Shown: positions 7,939 to 17,253, counted from the stretch's first letter. The stretch: 64,000 nucleotides of DNA from Streptomyces sp. CoH27 (GCF_020181035.1 NZ_JAIQYY010000017.1:125290-189289), one strand, 5' to 3'. The notes: generated by a model not told the origin, from the letters alone. Translations and numbers: made by a program.

Positions 7939-9285
7939 ATGACTGAGCAGGGGGTGCGCTGGACCGCGGACCAGGTGCTGGCACTGGCGCCTGACGCCGC
8001 GTCACGCACAGCGGGGAGCAAGCTCGGCACGGCCGGTCCGTGGTCCGAGGCGGGCAGTGGAGAGGGGACGGTGTGGGGGCTGTGCAAGGGCAGCGGCAGC
8101 AGGCCGTACCAGACGGCGGTCGATCTCGCCGGACCGGCGTACACGTGCAGTTGTCCGAGCCGTAAGTTCCCGTGCAAGCACGCGCTCGGGCTGCTTCTGC
8201 TGTGGGCGGGCGGCGACGGCGCGGTGCCGGTGTCCGCCGAGCCGCCGGACTGGGCGGAGCAGTGGCTCGCGGGCAGACGTAAGCGGGCCGAGGGCGAACC
8301 AGGCCCGGGCAAGGGGGGTTCGGCGGCCGGGCCGGCCGACCCAGAGGCGGCGCGGCGGCGGGCCGAGCGCCGGGCCGAGCGGGTCACCGCGGGGGCGACG
8401 GAGCTGGAGCAGCGCCTCGCGGACCTGCTGCGCGGCGGTCTGGCCGCGGCCGAGCAGGCGGGGTACGGAGCGTGGGACGAGACGGCGGCCCGCATGGTCG
8501 ACGCCCAGGCACCCGGACTCGCGGCGCGGGTGCGGGAGTTGGGGGCGATACCGGGGTCCGGGGCGGGCTGGCCGGCCCGGCTTCTGGAGGAGTGCGCGCT
8601 GCTGCATCTGCTCGACCAGGGCTGGCTGCGCCGCGCCGCGCTGCCGGACGCCCTTGCGGCCACGGTCCGCTCCCGGCTCGGCCTGCCCGCCCCGGCGGAC
8701 GGCCCGCCCGTGCGCGACCGCTGGCTGGTCCTCGCCCAGTACGACACGGCGGACACGAAACTGACGACCCGCCGGATCTGGCTGTACGGCGCGGAGTCGG
8801 GCGGCACCCGGCTGCTGCTGTCGTACGGCGCGGCGGGCCGGGCACCGGAGCTGTCCCTGCCGGTCGGCCTGGCGCTGGACGCGGAGCTGTCCGGTCATCC
8901 GGGGGCCGGCCGGACCCGGGCCGCACTGGGCGAGCGGTTCGCCCCGCCGGCGCCGGCCGGGTTCCGCCCGCCGGGCGTGTCGACGGCCGAGGCGGCGGCC
9001 CGGTACGGCGACGCGCTGCGCGACGATCCCTGGCTGGATTCGGTCCCGGTGACGCTGGAGCAGGTGATCCCGGTCCCGGACGGCGAGACGTGGCAGCTGG
9101 CCGACGCCGGCACGGACACAGCCCTGCCCCTGACCCGGGCCGCCCGCTCCCGCCCCGGTCTGTGGCGACTGGTCGCCCTGTCCGGCGGGACCCCCGTGAC
9201 GGTCTTCGGCGAGTGCGGCCACCACGGCTTCACCCCGCTCACGGCCTGGACGCCGGGGACGAACGAGGCGGTGCCGCTGTGCTGA
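7939..9285 (+). CDS. SWIM zinc-finger protein
   Basis: 448 aa. The SWIM motif CxC...CxH is clear: Cys70, Cys72, Cys79 and His81 in TCSCPSRKFPCKH. SWIM domains bind zinc and mediate DNA or protein contacts. The remainder is Ala/Arg-rich and helical without a recognised catalytic motif. The ATG at 7939 is chosen because the -10 box at 7926-7931 predicts transcription starting there; the upstream GTG at 7909 lies inside the promoter. It is divergent to the MoxR-DUF5682-VWA operon and followed by DUF5691. This association recalls E. coli yehLMPQ (MoxR, DUF5682, VWA, SWIM), from memory. Confidence 0.88.
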   Translation: MTEQGVRWTADQVLALAPDAASRTAGSKLGTAGPWSEAGSGEGTVWGLCKGSGSRPYQTAVDLAGPAYTCSCPSRKFPCKHALGLLLLWAGGDGAVPVSAEPPDWAEQWLAGRRKRAEGEPGPGKGGSAAGPADPEAARRRAERRAERVTAGATELEQRLADLLRGGLAAAEQAGYGAWDETAARMVDAQAPGLAARVRELGAIPGSGAGWPARLLEECALLHLLDQGWLRRAALPDALAATVRSRLGLPAPADGPPVRDRWLVLAQYDTADTKLTTRRIWLYGAESGGTRLLLSYGAAGRAPELSLPVGLALDAELSGHPGAGRTRAALGERFAPPAPAGFRPPGVSTAEAAARYGDALRDDPWLDSVPVTLEQVIPVPDGETWQLADAGTDTALPLTRAARSRPGLWRLVALSGGTPVTVFGECGHHGFTPLTAWTPGTNEAVPLC

Positions 9286-9403
9286 ACGAACCGGCAGGCC
9301 GGGGACTCGAAACACCCCGGAGTGCCCGAGGCGAACCTCCCCGGGGCCCGAAGCAGCATGCCGGCAACGCCATGACGTCCGCGATCATGCGGAAGGGAAT
9401 GAC

Positions 9404-11116
9404 ATGAACGGGACCCCGATCACCCCGACCACCCCGACCACCCCGACCGCTCGGACCGGCACGGCTCCCGCGGAGTCCTGGGAGGACCTGGTCACCGCTG
9501 CCCTGCTCGGCACCGACCGGCGCCCGTGGGCCACCGCACAGCCCGGGCGGGAGGCTCCGCTCGCGCTGCTGGACGCGGCCGCCGTGGCGACCGTACGACG
9601 GCGTGCCGGGCTGCGGCCCGCGCGGGCGGCCCGGCGGCCGGAGCCGGCGCCCGAGGACCCGCGCCCGGCGCTGCCCGCAGCGGCGGCCCGCAGACTCGCC
9701 ACCCTGCTGGCCGACCGCTCGGGCGCGGCGGGCGGCGGCCGCCGGGGCAGCGCACCCGACCTCATGGAGCTGCTCCCGCAGTGGCTCGCGGCGGCCACCG
9801 CGCACGGGTACGCAGCACCCCCGCAGGCGCTGCCCGCCCTGCTGGACGCGGCCCGGGGGCGTACGGATCTGCGCCCGGCGGCGCTGGCGTTCGCGGGTCC
9901 GCGCGCACTGTGGCTGGCCCGGCTGAACCCGGACTGGCGCTTCGCCCTGCGCGCGGCTCCCGGCGGCGGCGCCACGCTGCCCGGCGCCGACGACACCGAG
10001 GCGGTGGAGCGGCTGTGGCAGGAGGGGCTGTTCGCCGAACGGGTGGCCCTGCTGGGCGGGCTGCGCGCCGAGCGGCCCCCGGTCGCGCGCGAGCTGCTGG
10101 CGTCGACCTGGGCCAAGGAGCGGGCGGAAGACCGGCTGATGTTCCTCGACACGCTGCGCACGGGCCTCGCCGCCGGGGACGAGCCGTTCCTGGAGCAGGC
10201 GCTGGGCGACCGCAGCCGCAACGTCCGGGCGACGGCGGCGGAACTGCTGTCGGCGCTGCCGGACTCCGCGCTCGCCGCGCGCATGGCCGTACGGGCCGCG
10301 GCCTGTGTGGCCCTCGACCGTACGGCGCCCGTGTCGGCGATCGTGGTCGAGCCGCCGCTCCAGTGCGATTCGAGCATGGAGCGCGACGGTGTGGTGGCGA
10401 CACCTCCGGCGGGCAGAGGAGAACGCTCATGGTGGCTGGGGCAGTTGGCGGAGGCCGCGCCGCTCGGCACCTGGCCGGAGCGGCTCGGCGGGCGTACGGC
10501 ACTGGAGATCGTTGCCCTGCCGGTCGCGGACGGCTGGCAGGGCGAACTGCACGCGGCCTGGTGCCGGGCAGCGGTGCGGCAGCGGGACACCGCGTGGTCG
10601 AGGGCGCTGCTCGGCTCGCCGTCGGCACCGGAGGCGGGCGGGCCGGGGGCGGTGTCCCTGGCCGAGCGCGCGAAGCTGCTGGCGGCCCTGGAACCGGTGG
10701 AGCGCGCCGCGTGGGTGGCGGGGTTCATCGCGACGCACGGCCTGTCGGAGGCGTTCCAGCTGCTCGGGGTGTGCGCGGTGCCGTGGGCGGCGCCGCTCGG
10801 CCACTCGGTCGTGGACGCGCTCAACATCGCGCGGGACGCTGGCAGTTACCCGTGGAGCTTCAGCGGTGTGATGGGGCTGGCGGAGCGCTGTCTGGACCCG
10901 GCGGAGGCCGGCCGGCTGGAGGCGCTGCTGGCGATACCCGACGAACGGGAGGACGCGGCGCCGGGCGCCGGGGGGTACTGGGCGGAGGCGTTCCAGCGGC
11001 TGGTCACGACGCTGCGGTTGCGGGCGGAGATGGCCCGCGAGTTGGCCCCGGCCGGCACCACCCGCGGCCCCTCCCGGAACGAACCGCCGGCTCAGTTGCC
11101 CGACGCAGCCGCCTGA
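9404..11116 (+). CDS. DUF5691 family protein
   Basis: 570 aa, starting at an ATG with GGAAGGGA about 5 bp upstream. After a Thr/Pro repeat (TPTTPTTPTA, residues 5-14) comes WEDLVTAALLGTDRR, which I recognise as the DUF5691 N-terminus. The body is Ala/Leu-rich and helical, with HEAT-like segments (for example DRSRNVRATAAELLSALPDSALAARM) suggesting a scaffold. No catalytic motif is visible. It lies 118 bp after the SWIM gene, presumably in the same transcript. It overlaps the convergent B12-binding gene by 25 bp. Confidence 0.82.
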   Translation: MNGTPITPTTPTTPTARTGTAPAESWEDLVTAALLGTDRRPWATAQPGREAPLALLDAAAVATVRRRAGLRPARAARRPEPAPEDPRPALPAAAARRLATLLADRSGAAGGGRRGSAPDLMELLPQWLAAATAHGYAAPPQALPALLDAARGRTDLRPAALAFAGPRALWLARLNPDWRFALRAAPGGGATLPGADDTEAVERLWQEGLFAERVALLGGLRAERPPVARELLASTWAKERAEDRLMFLDTLRTGLAAGDEPFLEQALGDRSRNVRATAAELLSALPDSALAARMAVRAAACVALDRTAPVSAIVVEPPLQCDSSMERDGVVATPPAGRGERSWWLGQLAEAAPLGTWPERLGGRTALEIVALPVADGWQGELHAAWCRAAVRQRDTAWSRALLGSPSAPEAGGPGAVSLAERAKLLAALEPVERAAWVAGFIATHGLSEAFQLLGVCAVPWAAPLGHSVVDALNIARDAGSYPWSFSGVMGLAERCLDPAEAGRLEALLAIPDEREDAAPGAGGYWAEAFQRLVTTLRLRAEMARELAPAGTTRGPSRNEPPAQLPDAAA

Positions 11117-11514
11117 CGCACGTTCTCCCGCACCCACTCCACGATCGACGCGGTCGTCGCACCCGGCGTGAAGATCTCCGCGACGCCCTTCTCCTTCAGC
11201 GGCGGAATGTCCTCGTCCGGGATGATGCCGCCGCCGAAGACGAGGATGTCCGCGGCGTCACGCTCCTTGAGCAGGTCGATCACCGCGGCGAACAGCGTGT
11301 TGTGCGCGCCGGAGAGGATGGACAGGCCGATCGCGTCGGCGTCCTCCTGGATGGCGGTGTCGACGATCTGCTCCGGTGTCTGGTGGAGCCCGGTGTAGAT
11401 GACCTCCATACCGGCGTCGCGCAGGGCGCGCGCGATGACCTTGGCCCCGCGATCGTGGCCGTCGAGTCCCGGTTTGGCGACCACCACACGGATCGGACCG
11501 GCTGCCACACCCAT
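11092..11514 (-). CDS. icmB: Cobalamin-binding small subunit of an acyl-CoA mutase (isobutyryl-CoA mutase type)
   Basis: 140 aa. It consists of a single B12-binding Rossmann domain with the base-off motif GLDGHDRG (DxHxxG), followed by LSILSGAHNT and GGGIIPDEDI. Stand-alone subunits of this size pair with a separate catalytic chain (IcmA) to interconvert isobutyryl- and n-butyryl-CoA. That supplies precursors for fatty acids and polyketides. The start at 11514 has GGAGG 6 bp upstream; a longer frame up to 11694 is rejected. No large subunit is in the window. The icmB assignment rests on size and recalled similarity; a methylmalonyl-CoA mutase-like role is possible. Confidence 0.85.
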   Translation of the reverse strand: MGVAAGPIRVVVAKPGLDGHDRGAKVIARALRDAGMEVIYTGLHQTPEQIVDTAIQEDADAIGLSILSGAHNTLFAAVIDLLKERDAADILVFGGGIIPDEDIPPLKEKGVAEIFTPGATTASIVEWVRENVRQAAASGN

Positions 11515-11738
11515 CACTGCCTCCATCAGACGACCCCGGAAGCGATCGCTTCCGTCCATAACGACAAGTACCGCACTTTTGGCGCGTTCCGCCACCGTCG
11601 CGAAGTGAACGAACGTTATCCCCAGCATCCCGCAACCGGCAGTTTTACGGTGCGCAGCGAGGGGGAAATCACATGGTGGGACATGAGGGCACACGGGGGA
11701 TCGAGCCGTCCTCCGGCGTGCCGACAGGAGGTCGGCCC

Positions 11739-12590
11739 ATGAAGGTCACCGGAGTACTGCCACTCTTCCTCCCGTTCTACCGGCGCCTGTGGCCCGGAAG
11801 ACTCGCCGGAATCTCCATGGCGCTGCTCAAGGCGACCGCTCTTGAGGCCGCGATCCTCGCCGGCCACCTCCTGCTGTATCCGACGGGCTTCACCCAGGAA
11901 CGCCGCTCCCCCGCCCTGCCCGCCGCGGAGGGCACGGCCCGGCTGCCCGTCCCGTCCGGCCCGCCGGTCGTGCTGCTGCACGGCTTCATCGACAACCGCT
12001 CGGTGTTCGTACTGCTGCGCCGCAGCCTCGCCCAGCACGGCGGACAGCGCGTCGAGTCGCTCAACTACTCCCCGCTGACCTGCGACGTCCGCGCCGCGGC
12101 CGAGCTGCTCGGCCGGCACATCGAGGAGATCTGCGAACGCACCGGCAGCCCCCGCGTCGACATCGTGGGCCACAGCCTCGGCGGCCTGATCGCCCGCTAT
12201 TACGTGCAGTGTCTCGGCGGTGATCTGCGGGTGCGCACGCTCGTCACGCTGGGCACCCCGCACGCGGGCACCCGGGTGGTGCCGCTGGCCGACGCCCATC
12301 CGATCGTGCGCCAGATGCGGCCCGGTTCATCGGTGATCGAGGAACTGGCCCGGCCCGCGCCCGGCTGCCGCACGCGGTTCGTGAGTTTCTGGAGCGACCT
12401 GGACTCCATCATGGATCCGGTGGAGACGGCCCGCCTGGAGCACCCCGATCTCGACACGCTGAACGTCCAGGTGTCCGGCATCGGGCATCTCGCCCTGCCC
12501 GTGCACCCCGCGGTCGCGGCCGGGATACGCGAGGCCCTCGACGCCGCGCACCCCGGGGACGCGCTCGCCGGCGGTCTGACGGTGGCGTGA
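11739..12590 (+). CDS. Alpha/beta-hydrolase, lipase-like
   Basis: 283 aa. It starts at the ATG with AGGAGG 7 bp upstream (11724-11730 region); a longer frame from 11673 is less likely. An N-terminal hydrophobic segment (about 22-48) probably anchors or exports the enzyme. The hydrolase core has an oxyanion HGF motif (81-83) and the nucleophile elbow GHSLGG (Ser146), followed by LVTLGTPHAG, as in triacylglycerol lipases. His in the ISGIGHLALP segment is the likely catalytic histidine. It is divergent to icmB. Substrate unknown. Confidence 0.85.
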   Translation: MKVTGVLPLFLPFYRRLWPGRLAGISMALLKATALEAAILAGHLLLYPTGFTQERRSPALPAAEGTARLPVPSGPPVVLLHGFIDNRSVFVLLRRSLAQHGGQRVESLNYSPLTCDVRAAAELLGRHIEEICERTGSPRVDIVGHSLGGLIARYYVQCLGGDLRVRTLVTLGTPHAGTRVVPLADAHPIVRQMRPGSSVIEELARPAPGCRTRFVSFWSDLDSIMDPVETARLEHPDLDTLNVQVSGIGHLALPVHPAVAAGIREALDAAHPGDALAGGLTVA

Positions 12591-12829
12591 ACCAACGGTG
12601 AGGTGAACCGGCTGACGCCGACGTGTCGGTACAGGCGGCCGACAGCCTCCGCACATCGAACACTCATCGAACTCTCGGCCAAACTCCTGTCCGCCGTCCC
12701 CCGAAAGACCGCCGAATGCCCGTTTCCGGCGGGCGCGAAACTGGCCGAAGATTGTCGTGCCCAGGTACCGGCGGGTACAGTCGCCGCACTGCTCTGGCAG
12801 CCCCTGTTGTCGAGGCGAAAGAGAAGTTG

Positions 12830-14302
12830 GTGAACGACCGTCACCCGTCGGGGACCATGACCACCCCGGCCCCGGCTTCCGACGCCTCCGCCACGCGCTA
12901 CGACCACGCGCCGTACGGGACCCATGAAGCCCCCTACGGCGACTTCACCACGTACGGCGGCTACGACGCCACCGGTTTTGCGCCCGGCCACGACACCACC
13001 AGCGCCTTCCACGGTGACCCGCTCTTCGGCAGCATGCCCGGCGAGCAGAGCACCGGCGCGTACGACTCGGCGCAGTGGCAGACGCCGCACTACGACGCGT
13101 ACGCGGCCCAGCACCACGCCGCCTACGACTCCGGTGTCCACGACGCGACCGCCTGGACGGTCCCCGCGCAGGCCACGGGCCACGACGTCAGTGGCCAGTG
13201 GGACGCGAGCCTGTGGCAGCAGCCCGATCAGTCCGGCGGCGCCGACCCGACCCAGCAGTGGGAGTGGGGCACCCAGGGCTTCGAGACGGGCGCGTACGAC
13301 GCCACGCAGTGGAACTCCGCCGGGCAGGCCGCGGCGCCCTCGCCCGAGCCGGTTGCCGAACCGTTCGACCAGCAGGCCACCGCCACGTTCGAGCAGGTCA
13401 CGGAAGTGCCGGACACGGCGGCCTTCCCGCACGGCGGGTACGAGGACCAGGCACCGTACGCGGACGCCACGGACAGTTCCGGTGAACCACCCGCCGAGCC
13501 GGTCCTGTTGGACGACCAGGAAGAGGTCACGCCGACAACACGCGCGGGCGCGCGGGGCGGGGCGCGTTCCCGGCGTCGTACGCCCGCCAAGCGCTCCGCG
13601 CTGCTGACCGTCGCCGTGCCCTCGGCCTGTGTGATGGGCGTCGCGGGGATCGCGGCCGCCTCGGTCGGCGCGCTGACGGACGGCGGCGGCAAGGACACGA
13701 CCGCCTCCGCCTCGGACGCGCACGCGGTCAAGCCGTCGGTCGCCAACAGCAAGCTGGACAGCCAGCTCAGGACGCTCTCCGCCGGCGCCGACGACTTCGC
13801 CGACCGGGCCAGCCGGACGCAGGAGCGGATCGACCTCAAGAACCAGCAGGATCTGGACCGGAAGAAGGCCCTCGCGGAGGCCGCGCTCAAGGAGCGGCTG
13901 CGCCCCAAGTTCGTACTGCCGGTCACGCAGAAAGGGCTGAGCGCCTACTTCGGCCAGGCGGGCGTGAACTGGATGTCGGTGCACACGGGCATCGACTTCC
14001 CCGTCTCCTACGGCACCACGGTGATGGCGGCCACCGACGGCACCGTCACCACCAAGTGGAACAGCGCCTACGGCAACATGTTGATAGTGACGGCGAAGGA
14101 CGGCACGCAGACCTGGTACTGCCATCTGTCCAGCTACCGCGTGGCCTCCGGTACGACCGTGAAGGCCGGCGAGCCGATCGCCTACTCCGGCAACTCCGGC
14201 AACTCCACGGGCCCGCACCTGCACTTCGAGGTGCACCCGGCGGGCGGGCCGGCCGTGGACCCGCTGCCCTGGCTGCGGAGCCACGGACTCGACCCCACGT
14301 AG
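12830..14302 (+). CDS. M23 (LytM) family cell-wall endopeptidase, membrane-anchored
   Basis: 490 aa from a GTG at 12830 (VNDRHPSG). The first ~240 residues are Tyr/Thr/Gln-rich low complexity. A basic stretch (RRRTPAKR) precedes a transmembrane segment (about 262-282), so the C-terminus is outside. A coiled-coil-like region follows. The LytM domain (last ~130 residues) has HTGIDF, YGNMLIV and HLHFEVHP with the zinc-binding histidines and Asp. These enzymes cut peptidoglycan cross-links. The ribosome site is weak (AGAAG), so the start is uncertain. Confidence 0.85.
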   Translation: MNDRHPSGTMTTPAPASDASATRYDHAPYGTHEAPYGDFTTYGGYDATGFAPGHDTTSAFHGDPLFGSMPGEQSTGAYDSAQWQTPHYDAYAAQHHAAYDSGVHDATAWTVPAQATGHDVSGQWDASLWQQPDQSGGADPTQQWEWGTQGFETGAYDATQWNSAGQAAAPSPEPVAEPFDQQATATFEQVTEVPDTAAFPHGGYEDQAPYADATDSSGEPPAEPVLLDDQEEVTPTTRAGARGGARSRRRTPAKRSALLTVAVPSACVMGVAGIAAASVGALTDGGGKDTTASASDAHAVKPSVANSKLDSQLRTLSAGADDFADRASRTQERIDLKNQQDLDRKKALAEAALKERLRPKFVLPVTQKGLSAYFGQAGVNWMSVHTGIDFPVSYGTTVMAATDGTVTTKWNSAYGNMLIVTAKDGTQTWYCHLSSYRVASGTTVKAGEPIAYSGNSGNSTGPHLHFEVHPAGGPAVDPLPWLRSHGLDPT

Positions 14303-14346
14303 GAACCGGACCCCGCAGAGGAACCGGACCCCGCAGAGGAACCGGG
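14301..14346. repeat. 18-bp tandem repeat in the M23-pcrA convergent gap
   Basis: AGGAACCGGACCCCGCAG occurs twice (14301-14318, 14319-14336), with a partial third copy (14337-14346). The first unit begins inside the stop codon of the M23 gene. Confidence 0.75.
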
Positions 14347-14361
14347 GGCCGGCGCCCCCGG
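14342..14361. terminator. Hairpin between convergent genes
   Basis: CCGGGGGC (14342-14349) pairs with GCCCCCGG (14354-14361) around a 4-nt loop. It sits between the stops of the M23 gene and pcrA, so it probably ends both transcripts. Confidence 0.55.
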
Positions 14362-14375
14362 GCTCCCCGTACTCC

Positions 14376-16883
14376 CTACAGCTTCTCCACCGGCGCGTAC
14401 CGCAGCAGCAGCCGCTTCGGCTTGCCGTCGCCGAAGTCGATCGTCGCCTGGGCCTTGTCGTCCGCGCCCGCCACCGCGACGACCGTGCCGAGCCCGAACT
14501 GGTCGTGGGTGACCCGGTCGCCGACCGCGAGGGACACCGCCGGCTTGTCCGTCGTACGCCGCGTGGCGAACCCGGACGCGCCCGCCGCCGATGAACGCGA
14601 GCGGGACGAGGACGGCGAGGCCGCGACCCCGGAGGCCGGGCCGGAGGACATCGGTGCCGCGACGCCCGTCCGCTTCCACTCCACGTGGGCGGCCGGGATC
14701 TCCTCCAGGAACCGGGAGGGCGGGTTGTACGACGGCTGGCCCCAGGCGCTGCGCAGCGCCGAGCGCGTGAGATACAGCCGCTCCCGCGCGCGTGTGATGC
14801 CGACGTACGCCAGGCGCCGCTCCTCCTCCAGCTCCTTGGTCTGGCCGAGGGAGCGCATGTGCGGGAAGACGCCGTCCTCCATGCCGGTCAGGAAGACGAC
14901 GGGGAACTCCAGGCCCTTGGCGGTGTGCAGGGTCATCAGGGTGATGACGCCGGAGCCTTCCTCGTCCTCGTCGGGGATCTGGTCGGAGTCTGCGACCAGC
15001 GCGACCTGCTCCAGGAAGTCGGCCAGCGTACCGCCCGGGGCGGTAGCCCCTGATGTCGCTGCGCCTTCGCCGCGCTCCTGCTCGAACTCCAGGGCCACAG
15101 CCGCGAGTTCCTGGAGGTTCTCGATGCGGGTCTCGTCCTGTGGGTCGGTGGAGGTCTGCAACTCGGCAAGGTAACCGGTGCGTTCGAGGACCGCTTCGAG
15201 GACCGTGGCCGGTCCGGCGCCGGATTCCACGATCGTGCGCAGGTCCTCCATCAGCGTGTTGAACCGCTTGACCGCGTTGGTGGAGCGCGCGGCCATGCCG
15301 TACGCCTCGTCCACGCGCTTGAGCGCCTGCGGGAAGCTGATCTTCTCGCGCTGGGAGAGGGCATCGATCATCGCCTCGGCGCGCTCGCCGATGCCCCGCT
15401 TGGGCACGTTGAGGATGCGGCGCAGGGGCACCGAGTCCTCGGGGTTGGCGAGAACGCGCAGGTAGGCGAGGACGTCCCGGACCTCCTTGCGCTCGTAGAA
15501 GCGGACCCCGCCGACGACCTTGTAGGGCAGGCCGACGCGGATGAAGACCTCTTCGAAGACACGGGACTGGGCGTTGGTGCGGTAGAAGACGGCGACGTCG
15601 CCCGCCTTGGCCTGGCCCGCGTCGACCAGGCGGTCTATCTCGTCGGCGACGAACTGCGCCTCGTCGTGCTCGGTGTCGGCGACATAGCCGGTGATCTGCG
15701 CGCCCTGGCCCGCGTTGGTCCACAGGTTCTTCGGGCGGCGCGACTCATTGCGCTCGATGACCGCGTTGGCGGCGCTCAGAATGGTCTGCGTGGAGCGGTA
15801 GTTCTGCTCCAGCAGGATCGTCGTCGCGTCCGGGTAGTCCTCCTCGAACTGGAGGATGTTGCGGATCGTCGCGCCCCGGAAGGCGTAGATCGACTGGTCT
15901 GCGTCACCGACCACGCACAGCTCGGCGGGCGGGAGGTCGTGCTCGCTCGGCGGAGCGTCCTCGTCGTGGGTGCCGGTGCCGACGAGTTCGCGGACGAGCG
16001 CGTACTGGGCGTGGTTGGTGTCCTGGTACTCGTCGACCAGGACGTGCCGGAAGCGGCGGCGGTAGTGCTCGGCGACGTCCGGGAAGGCGCGCAGCAGGTT
16101 GACCGTCGTCATGATCAGGTCGTCGAAGTCGAGGGCGTTGGCCTCGCGCAGCCGCGACTGGTAGAGCGCGTAGGCCTGCGCGAGGGTCTTCTCGAAGCCG
16201 TCGGCGGCTTGCGCGGCGAAGTCCTCCTCGTCGATCAGCTCGTTCTTGAGGTTGCTGATCTTGGCGCTGAAGGACTTGGGCGGGAAGCGCTTGGGGTCGA
16301 GGTCCAGGTCACGGCAGACCAGGGCCATCAGGCGCTTGCTGTCGGCGGCGTCGTAGATCGAGAACGACGACGTGAAGCCGAGCTTCTTGCTCTCGCGGCG
16401 CAGGATGCGCACGCACGCGCTGTGGAAGGTCATGACCCACATCGCGTTGGCGCGCGGGCCGACGAGCTGCTCGACGCGCTCCTTCATCTCGCCCGCGGCC
16501 TTGTTGGTGAAGGTGATCGCGAGGATCTGACCCGGGTGCACGTGCCGCTCGGCGAGCAGGTGGGCGATGCGGTGGGTGAGCACGCGGGTCTTGCCGGAGC
16601 CGGCGCCGGCGACGATGAGCAGCGGGGAGCCGGCGTGCACGACCGCGGCGCGCTGGTTGTCGTTCAGCCCCTCCAGGAGTGCCGCCGCGTCCAGCGCGGG
16701 GCGCGGGGCGCCGTCGCGGTAGTAGGCGTCCCGGTCCGGCGGCGCGTCGAACTTCCCGCCGAACAGATCGTCCGGAAGCGGCTCCGGAGCGTGATCGTCC
16801 TCGGGCGGCGGCGGGGGTTCCTCCTCGTGCCCGCGCGGGGGCTGGAGGTCCGCCAGGAAGCTGTCGTCAAAGAGGCTGCTCAT
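14376..16883 (-). CDS. pcrA: PcrA/UvrD superfamily 1A DNA helicase
   Basis: 835 aa, a usual length for actinobacterial PcrA/UvrD. An acidic, Pro-rich N-terminal extension (1-65) precedes the Q-motif region (LNDNQRAAV) and Walker A AGAGSGKT (92-99). Further motifs seen are TFTNKAAGEMKERV (Ia), VDEYQDTN (II), GDADQSIYAFRGA (III), QNYRST (IV), TLHTAKGLEF (V) and VGITRARERLYL (VI). The C-terminus has the Tudor-like VGDRVTHDQFGLGTVVAV segment. The enzyme is a 3'-5' helicase for excision and replication repair. The start is 10 bp after a perfect DNA-damage promoter. It converges on the M23 gene. Confidence 0.96.
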   Translation of the reverse strand: MSSLFDDSFLADLQPPRGHEEEPPPPPEDDHAPEPLPDDLFGGKFDAPPDRDAYYRDGAPRPALDAAALLEGLNDNQRAAVVHAGSPLLIVAGAGSGKTRVLTHRIAHLLAERHVHPGQILAITFTNKAAGEMKERVEQLVGPRANAMWVMTFHSACVRILRRESKKLGFTSSFSIYDAADSKRLMALVCRDLDLDPKRFPPKSFSAKISNLKNELIDEEDFAAQAADGFEKTLAQAYALYQSRLREANALDFDDLIMTTVNLLRAFPDVAEHYRRRFRHVLVDEYQDTNHAQYALVRELVGTGTHDEDAPPSEHDLPPAELCVVGDADQSIYAFRGATIRNILQFEEDYPDATTILLEQNYRSTQTILSAANAVIERNESRRPKNLWTNAGQGAQITGYVADTEHDEAQFVADEIDRLVDAGQAKAGDVAVFYRTNAQSRVFEEVFIRVGLPYKVVGGVRFYERKEVRDVLAYLRVLANPEDSVPLRRILNVPKRGIGERAEAMIDALSQREKISFPQALKRVDEAYGMAARSTNAVKRFNTLMEDLRTIVESGAGPATVLEAVLERTGYLAELQTSTDPQDETRIENLQELAAVALEFEQERGEGAATSGATAPGGTLADFLEQVALVADSDQIPDEDEEGSGVITLMTLHTAKGLEFPVVFLTGMEDGVFPHMRSLGQTKELEEERRLAYVGITRARERLYLTRSALRSAWGQPSYNPPSRFLEEIPAAHVEWKRTGVAAPMSSGPASGVAASPSSSRSRSSAAGASGFATRRTTDKPAVSLAVGDRVTHDQFGLGTVVAVAGADDKAQATIDFGDGKPKRLLLRYAPVEKL

Positions 16884-16892
16884 CGCTCTCCG

Positions 16893-16915
16893 AGTCTAGG
16901 GCGCCCCACCGACAA
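16893..16915 (-). promoter_or_regulatory. PafBC/RecA-NDp promoter of pcrA
   Basis: Read leftward: TTGTCGGTG (16915-16907), 8 bp, then TAGACT (16898-16893) match TTGTCRGTG-N8-TANNNT exactly. The start would fall at about 16886, only a few bases before the ATG at 16883. Confidence 0.8.
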
Positions 16916-17099
16916 CCGGTCGCCGTCTCGGGAAGAAGGTCCCGCGAGCAGAGCGGCGAACCCCCTCACGCAGCGGAATCACCCGATGACGTGAACGTGA
17001 TCCCGGCCCCGGATCACGAAAATGTATCGGACATATCACGCACCAACCTTCACACCAGTCACACGAGTTGGCTAGGTTGCCGTCGGGTCGCGTGCGCGG

Positions 17100-17253
17100 C
17101 CCCCGCCGAGTCCGGCGCCTCCCGTAAGGGGGCCCGGAGCCGGGGACCCACCGAATCTCCGGGGTGAATCGGCCGACTCCCGTCCGGGACGACGCCGTAG
17201 GGCAACCCTTCCGAACCTCCGCCCGAACCCGACAGCTAACCCGGTAGGCGGCC
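17100..17253 (+). promoter_or_regulatory. c-di-AMP riboswitch (ydaO-yuaA)
   Basis: The leader of the NlpC/P60 gene shows the ydaO landmarks in order: GCCGAGTCC near 17105, GGGGACCCACCGAAT near 17142, GGGGTGAATC at 17161-17170, GTAGGGCAACCCTTCCGAAC at about 17197, and CAGCTAACCCGGTAGGCG ending near 17250. In actinobacteria these RNAs bind c-di-AMP and switch off cell-wall hydrolase genes. The aptamer ends about 10 bp before the ribosome site. Confidence 0.88.
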
